DNA from: Flavobacterium sp. NRK1 | Lineage (GTDB): Bacteria > Bacteroidota > Bacteroidia > Flavobacteriales > Flavobacteriaceae | NCBI RefSeq assembly: GCF_024054175.1 | Contig: NZ_JAMXLA010000001.1 | Span: 288,386 to 348,398, forward strand | Reading direction: 5' to 3' | DNA length: 60,013 nucleotides | Shown: piece after piece, positions 43,737-51,919 of the stretch | How positions within the stretch are numbered: the first letter of the stretch is position 1 | Layout of the letters: every line of letters starts with the position of its first letter | Notes under the pieces: model-generated | What the model was told of the DNA's origin: nothing | Database searches by the model: none | The model's input: the letters and a program-made list of their open reading frames with translations, nothing else | Position numbers and translations under genes: made by a program

Positions 43737-44321
43737 TTAATTACCAATAACAACTTTAGGGAAACGAATAATTTTATCTCCCAGTTTATAACCTTTTTCT
43801 ACAACGTCTACAATTTTCCCTTTTAGCTCTTCTGTAGGCGCAGGAATTTGAGTTATAGCTTCAGCAAAATCTGCATCAAAAGTATCGCCCGCTTTAAGAT
43901 CAACCTGCTCCAGTCCTTTAGACACTAGTGTATCTTTAAGCTTATTATGAATAAGCTCTACTCCTTTCAGCAGCACTTCATCTTCAGATTTTGAAATTTG
44001 GGTCATTGCCCTGTCAAAATCATCCAGTACAGGTAATAAAGCCTGCAATACCTCCTGATTTGCTGTTTTAAAAAGTTCAAGCCTTTCTTTAGAAGTTCTT
44101 TTCTTATAATTTTCAAATTCAGCAAAGAGACGTAAAAACTTATCTTTTTCTTTAGCCAGTTCTTCGCCCAGCCTTTCTTCAACAGATAATTCTTCAGCAG
44201 ATTCTACACCATCAGTCTGTGCAGTTGCTTCATTTTCATTTACTAATTCGTTCTGCGTTAAATCTTTTTCTACGTTTTCAGAATTCTCCTGGCTCATATT
44301 CTTAAATAATTTCTTAAACAT
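43737..44321 (-). CDS. grpE: Nucleotide-exchange factor GrpE
   Basis: GrpE releases ADP from DnaK. A Glu-rich N-terminal tail leads into the long dimerising helix (KFLRLFAEFENYKKRTSKER) and the beta-domain with FDADFAEAITQIPA and KIIRFPKVVIGN at the end. I chose the ATG at 44321 (MFKKLFKN, 194 residues). The frame extends upstream to 44366, but the promoter -7 box at 44352-44359 lies inside that extension. dnaJ follows after 36 bases; dnaK is not in the window. Confidence 0.95.
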   Translation of the reverse strand: MFKKLFKNMSQENSENVEKDLTQNELVNENEATAQTDGVESAEELSVEERLGEELAKEKDKFLRLFAEFENYKKRTSKERLELFKTANQEVLQALLPVLDDFDRAMTQISKSEDEVLLKGVELIHNKLKDTLVSKGLEQVDLKAGDTFDADFAEAITQIPAPTEELKGKIVDVVEKGYKLGDKIIRFPKVVIGN

Positions 44322-44351
44322 TATTTTGTTTTGGTTCGCTTTAGCGAAATG

Positions 44352-44383
44352 CAAAAGTATTGCCAAAACCTGTAAAATGTCAA
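44352..44383 (-). promoter_or_regulatory. Promoter of the grpE-dnaJ operon
   Basis: On the minus strand TTG (44383-44381), 21 bases and TACTTTTG (44359-44352) form an exact Bacteroidota promoter. It fixes the grpE start at or below 44321. I see no inverted repeat of the CIRCE type. Confidence 0.8.
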
Positions 44384-44443
44384 ATTGTCATTGCTAATTT
44401 TATTATTTTTATTTCCTGGCTCTACATTTTAATTCCCATAACC

Positions 44444-45124
44444 ATGAAAACATTACACTTTTTGTTAGTTATTGCTATCGCAGCTACAGGCATTTCCTGC
44501 AAACGTGAAAGTAAAGCTGCACCGGCTAAAATTACAGAGGCCGAAACTCCTAAGCCTATTACACCTGCTGCCAAAAAATATATTGTAGACACCATAGCTT
44601 CATCAATTAGCTGGACAGGCTCTAAGCCCACGGGAAAACACATGGGAACAATTAGCCTTAGCAAAGGAGAAATTTTCGCAAAAAATGATACTGTAGAAAC
44701 CGGTACTTTTACTATTAATATGAAAAGCATTACCGTTACAGACCCAAAAGAAGGTAAAGACAAAATAAATCTGGAAAATCACCTGAAAGGTCTGGGCGAT
44801 AAAGCAAACGAAGACCATTTTTTTAATATCAACAAATATCCCGCAGGAACGTTTGAAATTACCGGTATTATAAAGCAAAATAATAAAACAATGGTTGAAG
44901 GTAACCTGACACTTAAAGGAATAACAAAAAATATCGCTTTTCCGGCTTTTATAAGCGTTAACGATACTTTAGCTGTAATAAACAGTGAAACCTTTAAAAT
45001 AAACAGGGTATTATGGAATATAAATTACAACTCTAAAAGTGCCCTTGAAAATTTAGGAGACCATTATATACATGATGATATAGAGCTAAAAGTAAGCGTA
45101 ACTGCAAAAAGAAATAATAAGTAG
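44444..45124 (+). CDS. YceI family lipoprotein
   Basis: This 226-residue YceI protein has a lipoprotein signal (MKTLHFLLVIAIAATGISC, lipobox GISC), chosen as start over a longer frame that reaches into the grpE promoter region. After an Ala/Lys/Pro-rich linker the lipocalin-like domain begins at YIVDTIASSISWTGSKPTGK and contains TGTFTINMKSITVTDP and GNLTLKGITKNIAFPAF. It probably binds a lipid or isoprenoid at the outer or inner membrane face. The cytoplasmic paralogue lies at 19146-19676. Confidence 0.92.
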   Translation: MKTLHFLLVIAIAATGISCKRESKAAPAKITEAETPKPITPAAKKYIVDTIASSISWTGSKPTGKHMGTISLSKGEIFAKNDTVETGTFTINMKSITVTDPKEGKDKINLENHLKGLGDKANEDHFFNINKYPAGTFEITGIIKQNNKTMVEGNLTLKGITKNIAFPAFISVNDTLAVINSETFKINRVLWNINYNSKSALENLGDHYIHDDIELKVSVTAKRNNK

Positions 45125-45139
45125 AACCTATTAAAGAAT

Positions 45140-46045
45140 TTAAGTAAGTTCAGCTTTAAGTGCTTTTTCTAAGGAAAGGTATTTAAACTGATAGCCCTGG
45201 CTTATAATTTTTTTGGCACTGACATTCTGGCTGTCAAATAAAATTGTATGCATTTCACCTAATGCTATTTCCATAGCAAATTTTGGTACGTTAGGCATAA
45301 AATAGGGCTTATCTAATACTTTAGCTATTTGTTTTACTAATTCAGTATTTGTAACCGGATATGGAGCCACAGCATTATATATTCCTTCAAGCTCATGATT
45401 TAAAATATAGGCATAAATACCTGCAAGATCATCCAGATGTATCCACGACTGCATTTGATCCCCAGAACCAAAGGCCGCCGCAAAACCGTATTTAGCCGGA
45501 GCAGAGATTTCTTTTAACACGCCGCTTTTTCCTGATAGTACCAAGCCTGTACGTACTTTAGAAACCTTAATTTTAAGTTCTTGTATTTTATCTGCTTCCT
45601 CTTCCCATTTCTGTACAACCCTGCTCAGGAAAGAATTATCAAATTCAGTTTCCTCTTCAGAATATATTTTGCTTAAGCTATCCGGATATATACCAATAGC
45701 TGATGCAGAAATAAAATGGTGAACATTATTAGCTTTAGATTTTAAGAGCTGATGCAGAACAGCTATAGAAAGAACCCTGCTTTCTATAATCTCTTTTTTA
45801 TATGCTTCTGTCCAGCGTTTAGCAATAGGAGCACCCGCCAGATTTATAATAACATCAACATCATCCAGACAATTTTCGTCAATATCGCCGGCTTCAGGAT
45901 TCCAGTAAAAACCTTTATAGTTGGGCTCGTTTTGAAGTTTATTTTTAGAGGTAGTCAGGTAATGAATAAAATAACCATTTTTTAAGAGTAACGATACGAG
46001 TTCTGTACCTACAAGACCTGTTGCTCCCGTAATTAAAATTTTCAT
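45140..46045 (-). CDS. TIGR01777 family epimerase (YfcH-like)
   Basis: This SDR-like protein starts MKILITGATGLVGTELVSLL, the NAD(P)-binding loop GATGLVG. It continues with VDVIINLAGAPIAKRWTEAY, the family hallmark, and the C-terminal DUF1731-like segment (YFMPNVPKFAMEIALGEM). The longer frame to 46066 overlaps an exact -7 promoter box, so I use the ATG at 46045 (301 residues). The family is linked to nucleotide-sugar epimerases and to cell-division-related SULA proteins; the substrate is unknown. Confidence 0.93.
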   Translation of the reverse strand: MKILITGATGLVGTELVSLLLKNGYFIHYLTTSKNKLQNEPNYKGFYWNPEAGDIDENCLDDVDVIINLAGAPIAKRWTEAYKKEIIESRVLSIAVLHQLLKSKANNVHHFISASAIGIYPDSLSKIYSEEETEFDNSFLSRVVQKWEEEADKIQELKIKVSKVRTGLVLSGKSGVLKEISAPAKYGFAAAFGSGDQMQSWIHLDDLAGIYAYILNHELEGIYNAVAPYPVTNTELVKQIAKVLDKPYFMPNVPKFAMEIALGEMHTILFDSQNVSAKKIISQGYQFKYLSLEKALKAELT

Positions 46046-46063
46046 ACCTTTTTGTTTATTGCT

Positions 46064-46071
46064 CAAATTTA
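46064..46071 (-). promoter_or_regulatory. Promoter -7 element of the epimerase gene
   Basis: On the minus strand this reads TAAATTTG, 18 bases before the ATG at 46045. It excludes the longer start at 46066. A -33 TTG is not visible. Confidence 0.5.
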
Positions 46072-46115
46072 AAAATCACAATGTAATAAATGAAAGGTTT
46101 AACTAATATTTATGG

Positions 46116-46568
46116 TTACTTAACTTTTATACTCCATTCAAATTCCATGTGTGACACCTGATCTCCGGCTTCATCCTTACCTATAGAATTCATCCAAAAG
46201 GTCTGCCCTTCACCGGTAGCAATAGCACGGTTAATAGCTTCCTCAATCTGGTGCCCGTCATTACATATAAAGGTTATTCTTCCTTTAGCTTTTTTACTAA
46301 AATTGCCTTTATTATTAGCCACCAGCATAGATATCTTTCTTCCGCTTTTTTTTATATGAAGCATTACTAAAGCCCCTGTGGTAAGTTCTGCTGCCATAGC
46401 CTGTACTGCAAAATACATAGAATTAAAAGGGTTTTGGTTGAACCATCTATACTTTACTTTGGCAGTACACGAAGTATCTGACAGATGTTTAACTCTGACT
46501 CCACACCAAAATGCTGAAGGCAATTTGAAAAACAGGAAAGTATTAAGTGCTGAAGGCGTAAATTCCAT
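46116..46568 (-). CDS. DUF4442 hot-dog-fold protein
   Basis: This 150-residue soluble protein resembles the PaaI/DUF4442 thioesterase-like group: LPSAFWCGVRVKHLSDTSC, RWFNQNPFNSMYFAVQAMAA (NPF..hot-dog helix) and ELTTGALVM. The helix-following NSMYFA is the typical hot-dog signature, but the catalytic acid is not evident. It may hydrolyse or bind acyl-CoA. It is a single gene between the epimerase and the divergent DUF4870 gene. Confidence 0.85.
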   Translation of the reverse strand: MEFTPSALNTFLFFKLPSAFWCGVRVKHLSDTSCTAKVKYRWFNQNPFNSMYFAVQAMAAELTTGALVMLHIKKSGRKISMLVANNKGNFSKKAKGRITFICNDGHQIEEAINRAIATGEGQTFWMNSIGKDEAGDQVSHMEFEWSIKVK

Positions 46569-46651
46569 TGTGTATTGATTTTCAGCTAAAATACTGATAA
46601 ATAACGGAAGAATAAAATGTTAAAAATATGTTAAACATTAGTACTTTGTAT

Positions 46652-46683
46652 TGCATAATACCTTTCAATCAACATATATTTGC
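46652..46683 (+). promoter_or_regulatory. Promoter of the DUF4870 gene
   Basis: TTG at 46652-46654, a 21-base spacer and TATATTTG at 46676-46683 match the consensus. The ATG follows at 46714. Confidence 0.78.
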
Positions 46684-46713
46684 ATAGAATATTAATAGAC
46701 ATAAACCTATACT

Positions 46714-47166
46714 ATGGAAACTATAGCAAATAAAAATACAGCTACCCTGTTGCAGTTAAGTGCATTAACACAATATTTTTTCCCGCTAGGCAACTTTATA
46801 TTTCCTGCTTTAATATGGAGCCTTAAAAAAAATGATTCAGAATTTATAGATTATAATGGCAAACAGGCTATAAATTTTCAGTTAAGTTTATTTCTTTATT
46901 CGTTCCTGCTTATTGTTATTGCGGCTCCAATTTTTATTTATACCCTGTTTAGCGGAATGAGTGTAAATGTTTCTACTAACGAAGACTGGATAGTTGAACA
47001 TTTATCAATGGGTAAAATAACAGGATTAGTACTTATTGCAATTATCGCCTGCTGTTTAGTTATAGGTTTAAAAATAGCTGAGCTTTTTTTAATACTCTAT
47101 GCATCGGTAAAAAGCAATAACGGGGAGCGTTATGATTTTCCTTTAACCATAAAATTTATTAAGTAA
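46714..47166 (+). CDS. DUF4870 (Tic20-like) membrane protein
   Basis: This 150-residue inner-membrane protein has the DUF4870 layout: ALTQYFFPLGNFIFPALIWS, then KNDSEFIDYNGKQAINFQLS, then two long helices. The DYNGKQAINFQ block is the family signature. A role is unknown; members are frequently near PspC and GIN-domain genes, as here. Its final base overlaps the next ATG (TAATG), so translation is coupled to the small lipoprotein. Confidence 0.9.
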   Translation: METIANKNTATLLQLSALTQYFFPLGNFIFPALIWSLKKNDSEFIDYNGKQAINFQLSLFLYSFLLIVIAAPIFIYTLFSGMSVNVSTNEDWIVEHLSMGKITGLVLIAIIACCLVIGLKIAELFLILYASVKSNNGERYDFPLTIKFIK

Positions 47167-47558
47167 TGAAAAATATAATTTTAGCAGTATTTCTAATTCT
47201 TGTATTAGTATCCTGCAATTCAAACGACAGCCACATAAAATATAGTTACTCTTTTACCAAAGAAGGTGATATTAAAAGAGAAATGATCACTAAAAATGCT
47301 ACAAACGATATTGAAATTAAAATGGAAGGCACAGCCTCTTTTACTGCTGATGGTACAAATTTTAAAGGACTGACTAAAGGAGGATTCATAGAATACAGAA
47401 ATAAAGAAACCGAATTAAAAGTAAGTTACAAGAATAATGGTTTAGCAATTACAATAGAACAAAATGGAAGAAAAATTTCTAACACCAGTGATACCGGAAA
47501 AGAAATTATAGCCGAAGCCATTAGGGATATAAAAAAGGTACAGGAAAAATATAAATAA
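47166..47558 (+). CDS. Small lipoprotein of unknown function
   Basis: The protein has 130 residues with a lipoprotein signal (MKNIILAVFLILVLVSC, lipobox LVSC). The mature part is predicted beta-rich: IKYSYSFTKEGDIKREMITK, then SFTADGTNFKGLTKGGFIEY. A helical Lys-rich tail ends it. I recognise no family. It overlaps the DUF4870 gene by one base and precedes the TCAA repeat tract and the GIN cluster. Confidence 0.78.
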   Translation: MKNIILAVFLILVLVSCNSNDSHIKYSYSFTKEGDIKREMITKNATNDIEIKMEGTASFTADGTNFKGLTKGGFIEYRNKETELKVSYKNNGLAITIEQNGRKISNTSDTGKEIIAEAIRDIKKVQEKYK

Positions 47559-47565
47559 ACGGAGT

Positions 47566-47591
47566 TCAATCAATCAATCAATCAATCAATC
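47566..47591 (+). repeat. TCAA microsatellite, 6.5 units
   Basis: Six TCAA units plus TC stand in tandem without interruption in the leader region of the first GIN-domain gene. More scattered CAATCA and AATCA words follow up to the ATG at 47658. Confidence 0.97.
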
Positions 47592-47657
47592 TCTGCTCTT
47601 AATCACAGCAGTAATCAAATCAATCAGAGTTTAATCATCAATTAAAAACGAACAGTC

Positions 47658-48416
47658 ATGAAACAATTATTAATTACCATGCTTTTGGCAGTAACAGGCT
47701 TTAGCACACAGGCACAAAAAAGTGAAACACGAAAAAGTGAAGACTTTACAGCACTTGAAGTACAAAATGGAATAGAAGTTATTTTTTCACAAAGTACATC
47801 AACAGGGTTAAAGGTAGAAACAGATGATAACCTTGAAAATATTGTTACAGAATATAAAAGAGGTGTGCTAAAAGTTTATATGAAAGAAAACAATAAAAAA
47901 ATAATTCAGGGACATGCCAAAGTATATGTATCTGCAAAAAACGTAACAGATTTTAAAGTTAGTACAGGTTCTTATATTAAAATACAGGGAAAACTGGTTT
48001 TAAATGAGCTTACGGTAAAACTAAATACAGGAGCATCATTTGCCGGAGAAGCGCAATGCTTAAATAAATGCAAAATTAAGGCTGAATCGGGCTCTATGTT
48101 TAGAGGCATTATTAAAACTACAGAATTTGAAGCTATTGTAACAGGTGGTGCCAGTATAAAAGTTACCGGAAATACTGACTCTTCAATTGTTTTTTGTAAT
48201 AGCGGATCTTTACTGGCAGGAAAATTTATAAGTAACAATGCCAATGTAAAAACCATTAATGCATCAACAGCTTTTATAAACACGAATAAGTCTATAACTG
48301 CTAATACAGATAACTCATCATCAATAACTTATTTTGGTGAACCTGCAGATGTGAATTTAGGTGAAAATACGTATTCTATAAAAAGAGATAATCTTAAATT
48401 AGCCTTAAATAACTAG
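47658..48416 (+). CDS. GIN-domain (DUF2807) exported protein 1
   Basis: The protein has a signal peptide (MKQLLITMLLAVTGFSTQAQ) and a 230-residue GIN domain, the right-handed beta-helix-like fold seen in putative auto-transported adhesin-like proteins. The entry motif FTALEVQNGIEVIFSQSTST and VETDDNLENIVTEYKRGVL are typical. Parallel strand repeats with alternating small residues run to the end (GGASIKVTGNTDSS). It is presumed periplasmic. It leads the cluster with PadR and PspC genes. Confidence 0.9.
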   Translation: MKQLLITMLLAVTGFSTQAQKSETRKSEDFTALEVQNGIEVIFSQSTSTGLKVETDDNLENIVTEYKRGVLKVYMKENNKKIIQGHAKVYVSAKNVTDFKVSTGSYIKIQGKLVLNELTVKLNTGASFAGEAQCLNKCKIKAESGSMFRGIIKTTEFEAIVTGGASIKVTGNTDSSIVFCNSGSLLAGKFISNNANVKTINASTAFINTNKSITANTDNSSSITYFGEPADVNLGENTYSIKRDNLKLALNN

Positions 48417-48477
48417 GCCTTAGGATAAAATGCGGCAGATGCCAAAAAAGAAAGTGAACCAAAAAATATGAAAAATA

Positions 48478-48810
48478 ATGAATATTGAGAACACCAAGGC
48501 CCAGATGCGCAAGGGCGTTTTGGAATTCTGCATACTGTGTGTATTAAAAGAAAAAGATGCATACACCTCAGAAATTCTGGATACGCTAAAAAACGCTAAG
48601 CTGCTTGTAGTAGAGGGTACGGTTTATCCGCTGCTTACAAGATTAAAAAATGATGGACTGCTCAGCTACCGTTGGGAAGAATCTACATCGGGTCCGCCCC
48701 GTAAATATTACGGACTTACCGATGAAGGCAGAGAATTTTTAAAAGAACTAAACATTACCTGGACGGAGCTATCCGATGCAGTAAACATAATAACCAGTCA
48801 AAAAGCATAG
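48478..48810 (+). CDS. PadR family transcriptional regulator
   Basis: This 110-residue protein is a minimal PadR (subfamily 2-like): MRKGVLEFCILCVLKEKDAY, LDTLKNAKLLVVEGTVYPLL, and winged-helix part NDGLLSYRWEESTSGPPRKY. A short C-terminal helix provides dimerisation. The PspC-domain gene begins 2 bases after its stop codon, so the two are co-translated; PadR probably represses the cluster and responds to an envelope stress or a small ligand. Confidence 0.94.
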   Translation: MNIENTKAQMRKGVLEFCILCVLKEKDAYTSEILDTLKNAKLLVVEGTVYPLLTRLKNDGLLSYRWEESTSGPPRKYYGLTDEGREFLKELNITWTELSDAVNIITSQKA

Positions 48811-48812
48811 TC

Positions 48813-50555
48813 ATGAACAAAACAGTTAGTATTAATTTAGGAGGGTTCTATTTTCATATAGATGAAGATGCCTACCAAAAGCTAAATCGCTACTTTGATG
48901 CTATAAGGCGCTCACTTTCCCCAGACGGAAAAGACGAGATCATGAGCGATATAGAAAGCAGGATAGCCGAACTACTGTCTGAAAAGCTAAAAAGCGACAA
49001 GCAGGTTGTAGGAACTAAAGAAGTAGAAGAGATCATGGCTGTGATGGGCCAGCCAGAAGATTACAGAATAGATGAAGAAACTACAGGCGAAAAAACAACT
49101 TATAATGCACCGGATTATATATATACATCTAAAACCAAAAAGTTTTACAGAGATGGTGAAAAAGGTATGATAAGCGGCGTATGTGCAGGTTTAGCCCACT
49201 ATTTTAGAATAGACCCTTTATGGATAAGAATAATATTTATCCTTTCATTATTCATTTCTTTTGGTTCAAGTATATTTATATACATACTGCTATGGATACT
49301 TATCCCAAAGGCAGTTACCACTACAGAAAAGCTGGAGATGACAGGAGAACCCATTAATATTTCTAATATTGAAAAAAAAGTAAAGCAGGAAATTGACCTT
49401 ATTGCGGGAAAGTTGCAAAATGTAGATTATGACAAGCTGGGTGCCAATGCAAAATCTGGTGCAGAAAAACTTGGAAGTGGTATAGGTGCAGTATTTTCAG
49501 CTCTTTTTAAAGGCTTTGCTAAAGTTATAGGTGCGCTCATTTCTGTTTCATCTGCTATAATGCTTGGCGTAGTGGTTGTGTTTTTTATGTCGCTTTTGTT
49601 TACAGCATCGCTTAAAAACTCTATGTGGCATCCATGGATAGGAGGTTTTAATTATACAGAAACTCCTGTATGGTTAATGGGTACAGCAGCATTTTTTGCT
49701 ATAGCCATTCCGCTTTTCATATTATTCCTGTTAGGACTTAAAATATTAGTAGACAACTTAAAACCTATAGGCAACATTACAAAGTTTACACTTTTGGCTA
49801 TATGGCTGTTATCTGTAATATCACTAATATATTTCGGAATAAATCAGGCTACAGAAATAAATGAAGAAGGCAAAACAGTATCTAAAAGCGAAATTAACCT
49901 GCCGAAAGATGAATTGCTGCAAATTAAATTCAGATACAATGATTATTTCTCAAAATCTGTATATGGCAGGACTGATTTTAAATTCACTCAGGACTCATTA
50001 GGTAATGACGTTATTTATTCTAACAAAATAGCATTTAATATTCTAAAAACTGATGAAGATAAGCCTTATATTCAAATTGAAAGAATAGCAAACGGCAGGT
50101 CGTCTACCGAAGCAAGGATGAGAGCCGAAAAAATAAAATATGGATTTGAATTTGAGGGAAATACATTAACTTTAGACAATTATCTGGTTACAGATCTTGG
50201 CAACAAATTCCGTAATCAGGAAGTAGAAGTTTATTTATACTTACCCGAAGGGACAGAATTTAAATGTGATGACAGTGTGAAGGAATATGACAGTTCTGAC
50301 AATTCTTTCTTCGACTTGTGGTGGGATGATGATAGTTATACTTACAGAATGGAAGCAAATAAGGTAAAATGCCTAAACTGCCCTATTGAAGAAGATGGAA
50401 ATGAAGATGAGCTGCCTGAACCTCCAATGACTCCGGGACCTGGACATGTGAGGGTGAACGGCTCAGGCAATGGGGAGATTAATATTTCAGGAGAAGATGT
50501 TAACCTTCATGTAAATGTTGACAGCTTAAGTATTACAACTAAAAGAAGAAAATAA
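48813..50555 (+). CDS. PspC-domain membrane protein, 580 aa
   Basis: The protein begins with a polar region (to about residue 110; KTVSINLGGFYFHIDEDAYQKL), then the PspC domain (RDGEKGMISGVCAGLAHYFR, IDPLWIRIIFILSLF) with two helices. Three or four further helices follow (about 225-345), and then a large extracytoplasmic beta-rich region with an acidic, aromatic block (DSSDNSFFDLWWDDDSYTYR). The last 40 residues are Gly/Asp/Pro-rich. PspC proteins sense membrane stress in proteobacteria; here it is paired with PadR and GIN proteins instead of PspA. Confidence 0.93.
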   Translation: MNKTVSINLGGFYFHIDEDAYQKLNRYFDAIRRSLSPDGKDEIMSDIESRIAELLSEKLKSDKQVVGTKEVEEIMAVMGQPEDYRIDEETTGEKTTYNAPDYIYTSKTKKFYRDGEKGMISGVCAGLAHYFRIDPLWIRIIFILSLFISFGSSIFIYILLWILIPKAVTTTEKLEMTGEPINISNIEKKVKQEIDLIAGKLQNVDYDKLGANAKSGAEKLGSGIGAVFSALFKGFAKVIGALISVSSAIMLGVVVVFFMSLLFTASLKNSMWHPWIGGFNYTETPVWLMGTAAFFAIAIPLFILFLLGLKILVDNLKPIGNITKFTLLAIWLLSVISLIYFGINQATEINEEGKTVSKSEINLPKDELLQIKFRYNDYFSKSVYGRTDFKFTQDSLGNDVIYSNKIAFNILKTDEDKPYIQIERIANGRSSTEARMRAEKIKYGFEFEGNTLTLDNYLVTDLGNKFRNQEVEVYLYLPEGTEFKCDDSVKEYDSSDNSFFDLWWDDDSYTYRMEANKVKCLNCPIEEDGNEDELPEPPMTPGPGHVRVNGSGNGEINISGEDVNLHVNVDSLSITTKRRK

Positions 50556-50570
50556 CTAAATATATTAATC

Positions 50571-51302
50571 ATGGTAAAAATTGTTGTTCAGCTAGCCAAA
50601 GTAGTAATTGCAGTAGTGGTTTCTGTACTTTGCTTTTCATGCGGATTTGATTTTAACGTTGTTAACGGTACCGGAAATGTTACTACACAGGATCGTACTA
50701 CCTCGGAAACCTTTAATTCTGTATCTGCCGGAAGAGGCCTCGAAGTAATTATAGAACAGGGAAATGTAACATCTGTAAAAGTTGAAGCAGATGAGAATTT
50801 GCAGGAACATATAAAAACCACAGTAAAAGGCAATGAACTTACAATAACTGCCGATGTTAATATAGGCGATGCCGAATCTAAAAAAGTAACTGTTGTTTTA
50901 CCTGAAATAAAAAAACTTGAAGCTGCAGGCGGATCTTCAGTAAACACTAAGGGTACAATAAAATCTGATAAACTTAAAATTGATGCCAGCAGCGGAAGCT
51001 TTATAGAAGCGAAAATTGATTCAGGACACGCAGATTGCGAAACTTCAAGTGGAAGCAGCATTACATTAATGGGCACTACAAATTACCTAAATGCCAAGGC
51101 ATCGAGCGGAAGTAATATTGATGCAGCTAAACTCAATTCAAAAAAGGTAAAATCGGGGGCTTCAAGCGGAGCTCATATAACTGTTAATCCCTCACTTAAT
51201 TTATCAGCTGATGCTTCAAGCGGCGGGCATGTATATTACATAAATACACCTGACAAACTGGAAAAAGACGAAAGTTCAGGAGGTTCAGTATCTCAAAAAT
51301 AA
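50571..51302 (+). CDS. GIN-domain (DUF2807) lipoprotein 2
   Basis: This 243-residue protein has an N-terminal hydrophobic segment ending in CFSC, a likely lipobox. The GIN domain shows FNSVSAGRGLEVIIEQGNVT and VEADENLQEHIKTTVKGNEL, then many Ser/Gly/Ala-rich turns (AAGGSSVNTKG, ASSGSFIEAK, SSGSSITLMG, ASSGAHITV) that mark a regular beta-helix. It follows the PspC gene by 15 bases and closes the operon with a terminator. Confidence 0.9.
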   Translation: MVKIVVQLAKVVIAVVVSVLCFSCGFDFNVVNGTGNVTTQDRTTSETFNSVSAGRGLEVIIEQGNVTSVKVEADENLQEHIKTTVKGNELTITADVNIGDAESKKVTVVLPEIKKLEAAGGSSVNTKGTIKSDKLKIDASSGSFIEAKIDSGHADCETSSGSSITLMGTTNYLNAKASSGSNIDAAKLNSKKVKSGASSGAHITVNPSLNLSADASSGGHVYYINTPDKLEKDESSGGSVSQK

Positions 51303-51310
51303 TATTTACT

Positions 51311-51336
51311 AAAGCCTCCGTCATTGGAGGCTTTTT
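51311..51336 (+). terminator. Terminator after GIN protein 2
   Basis: AAAGCCTCC pairs with GGAGGCTTT around GTCATT, followed by T. It ends the PadR-PspC-GIN transcript. Confidence 0.9.
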
Positions 51337-51349
51337 AATTAAACGGGTT

Positions 51350-51835
51350 ATGAAAAATTTATTTTTAGCAACTATATTGTTTATCAATACAATGAGCTTT
51401 GCTCAAAACGAAACCTATCCTCTATCAGAAAAGGCGTTGGAAAATAAAATACTGTCATTAGACAGTGAAGCTTTCATTTGTTTCAATACGTGTAATCTGG
51501 ACAAGTTTAAAAATTACTTTACTGATGATCTTGAGTTTTACCATGACAAAGGAGGTTTTAGCAAAGGCATAGCTCCTTTCTTGGAAGCAACCCGTAAAAA
51601 TATTTGCAACAATCCCGATGGGAAAATATTACGCAAGCCTGTAGCGGGAACTTTAAAAGTTTATCCACTGGAGGGATATGGTGCCATATTAACAGGCGAT
51701 CATGACTTTTACATAGTAAACAACGGCATAGAGAAAAAGACAGGAACAGCAAAATTTACCCATGTATGGCTGCTTAAAGATGGCTATTGGAAAATGGCCC
51801 GTGTACTGAGTTACAACCATCATGCAGCAGAATAA
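51350..51835 (+). CDS. Exported NTF2-like (SnoaL/DUF4440) protein
   Basis: The protein has a signal peptide (MKNLFLATILFINTMSFAQ) and an NTF2-like cone fold: ILSLDSEAFICFNTCNLDKF, LEFYHDKGGFSKGIAPFLEA, and at the end FTHVWLLKDGYWKMARVLSY. It is 161 residues long and likely periplasmic. A ligand pocket is expected, but the substrate is unknown. It lies between two terminators inside the GIN cluster and probably has separate transcription. Confidence 0.88.
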   Translation: MKNLFLATILFINTMSFAQNETYPLSEKALENKILSLDSEAFICFNTCNLDKFKNYFTDDLEFYHDKGGFSKGIAPFLEATRKNICNNPDGKILRKPVAGTLKVYPLEGYGAILTGDHDFYIVNNGIEKKTGTAKFTHVWLLKDGYWKMARVLSYNHHAAE

Positions 51836-51856
51836 AAAAACCAAGCCAATAGTTAT

Positions 51857-51884
51857 AAAACATCAGCCCCGCTGGTGTTTTTTT
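51857..51884 (+). terminator. Terminator of the NTF2-like gene
   Basis: AAAACATCAGC pairs with GCTGGTGTTTT (one wobble) around a CCC loop, followed by T. The T run leads into the -7 box of GIN protein 3. Confidence 0.82.
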
Positions 51885-51885
51885 A

Positions 51886-51893
51886 TATATTTG
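51886..51893 (+). promoter_or_regulatory. Promoter -7 element of the third GIN gene
   Basis: TATATTTG is an exact -7 match, 26 bases before the ATG at 51920. It also places the earlier in-frame start at 51875 upstream of the transcript start. No -33 TTG is seen. Confidence 0.5.
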
Positions 51894-51919
51894 CCTTAAC
51901 CAATAATGACTACTACAAA

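Noticed and set aside
44322..44366. N-terminal extension of GrpE
   Set aside because: It spans a perfect -7 promoter element and adds residues not expected in GrpE.
47566..47591. Short repeat array as a CRISPR
   Set aside because: The units are four bases with no spacers, so it is a microsatellite.
50588..51076. 162-residue minus-strand frame opposite GIN protein 2
   Set aside because: The Ser/Val-rich sequence mirrors the repetitive Ser/Gly codons of the real gene; no promoter or motif supports it.
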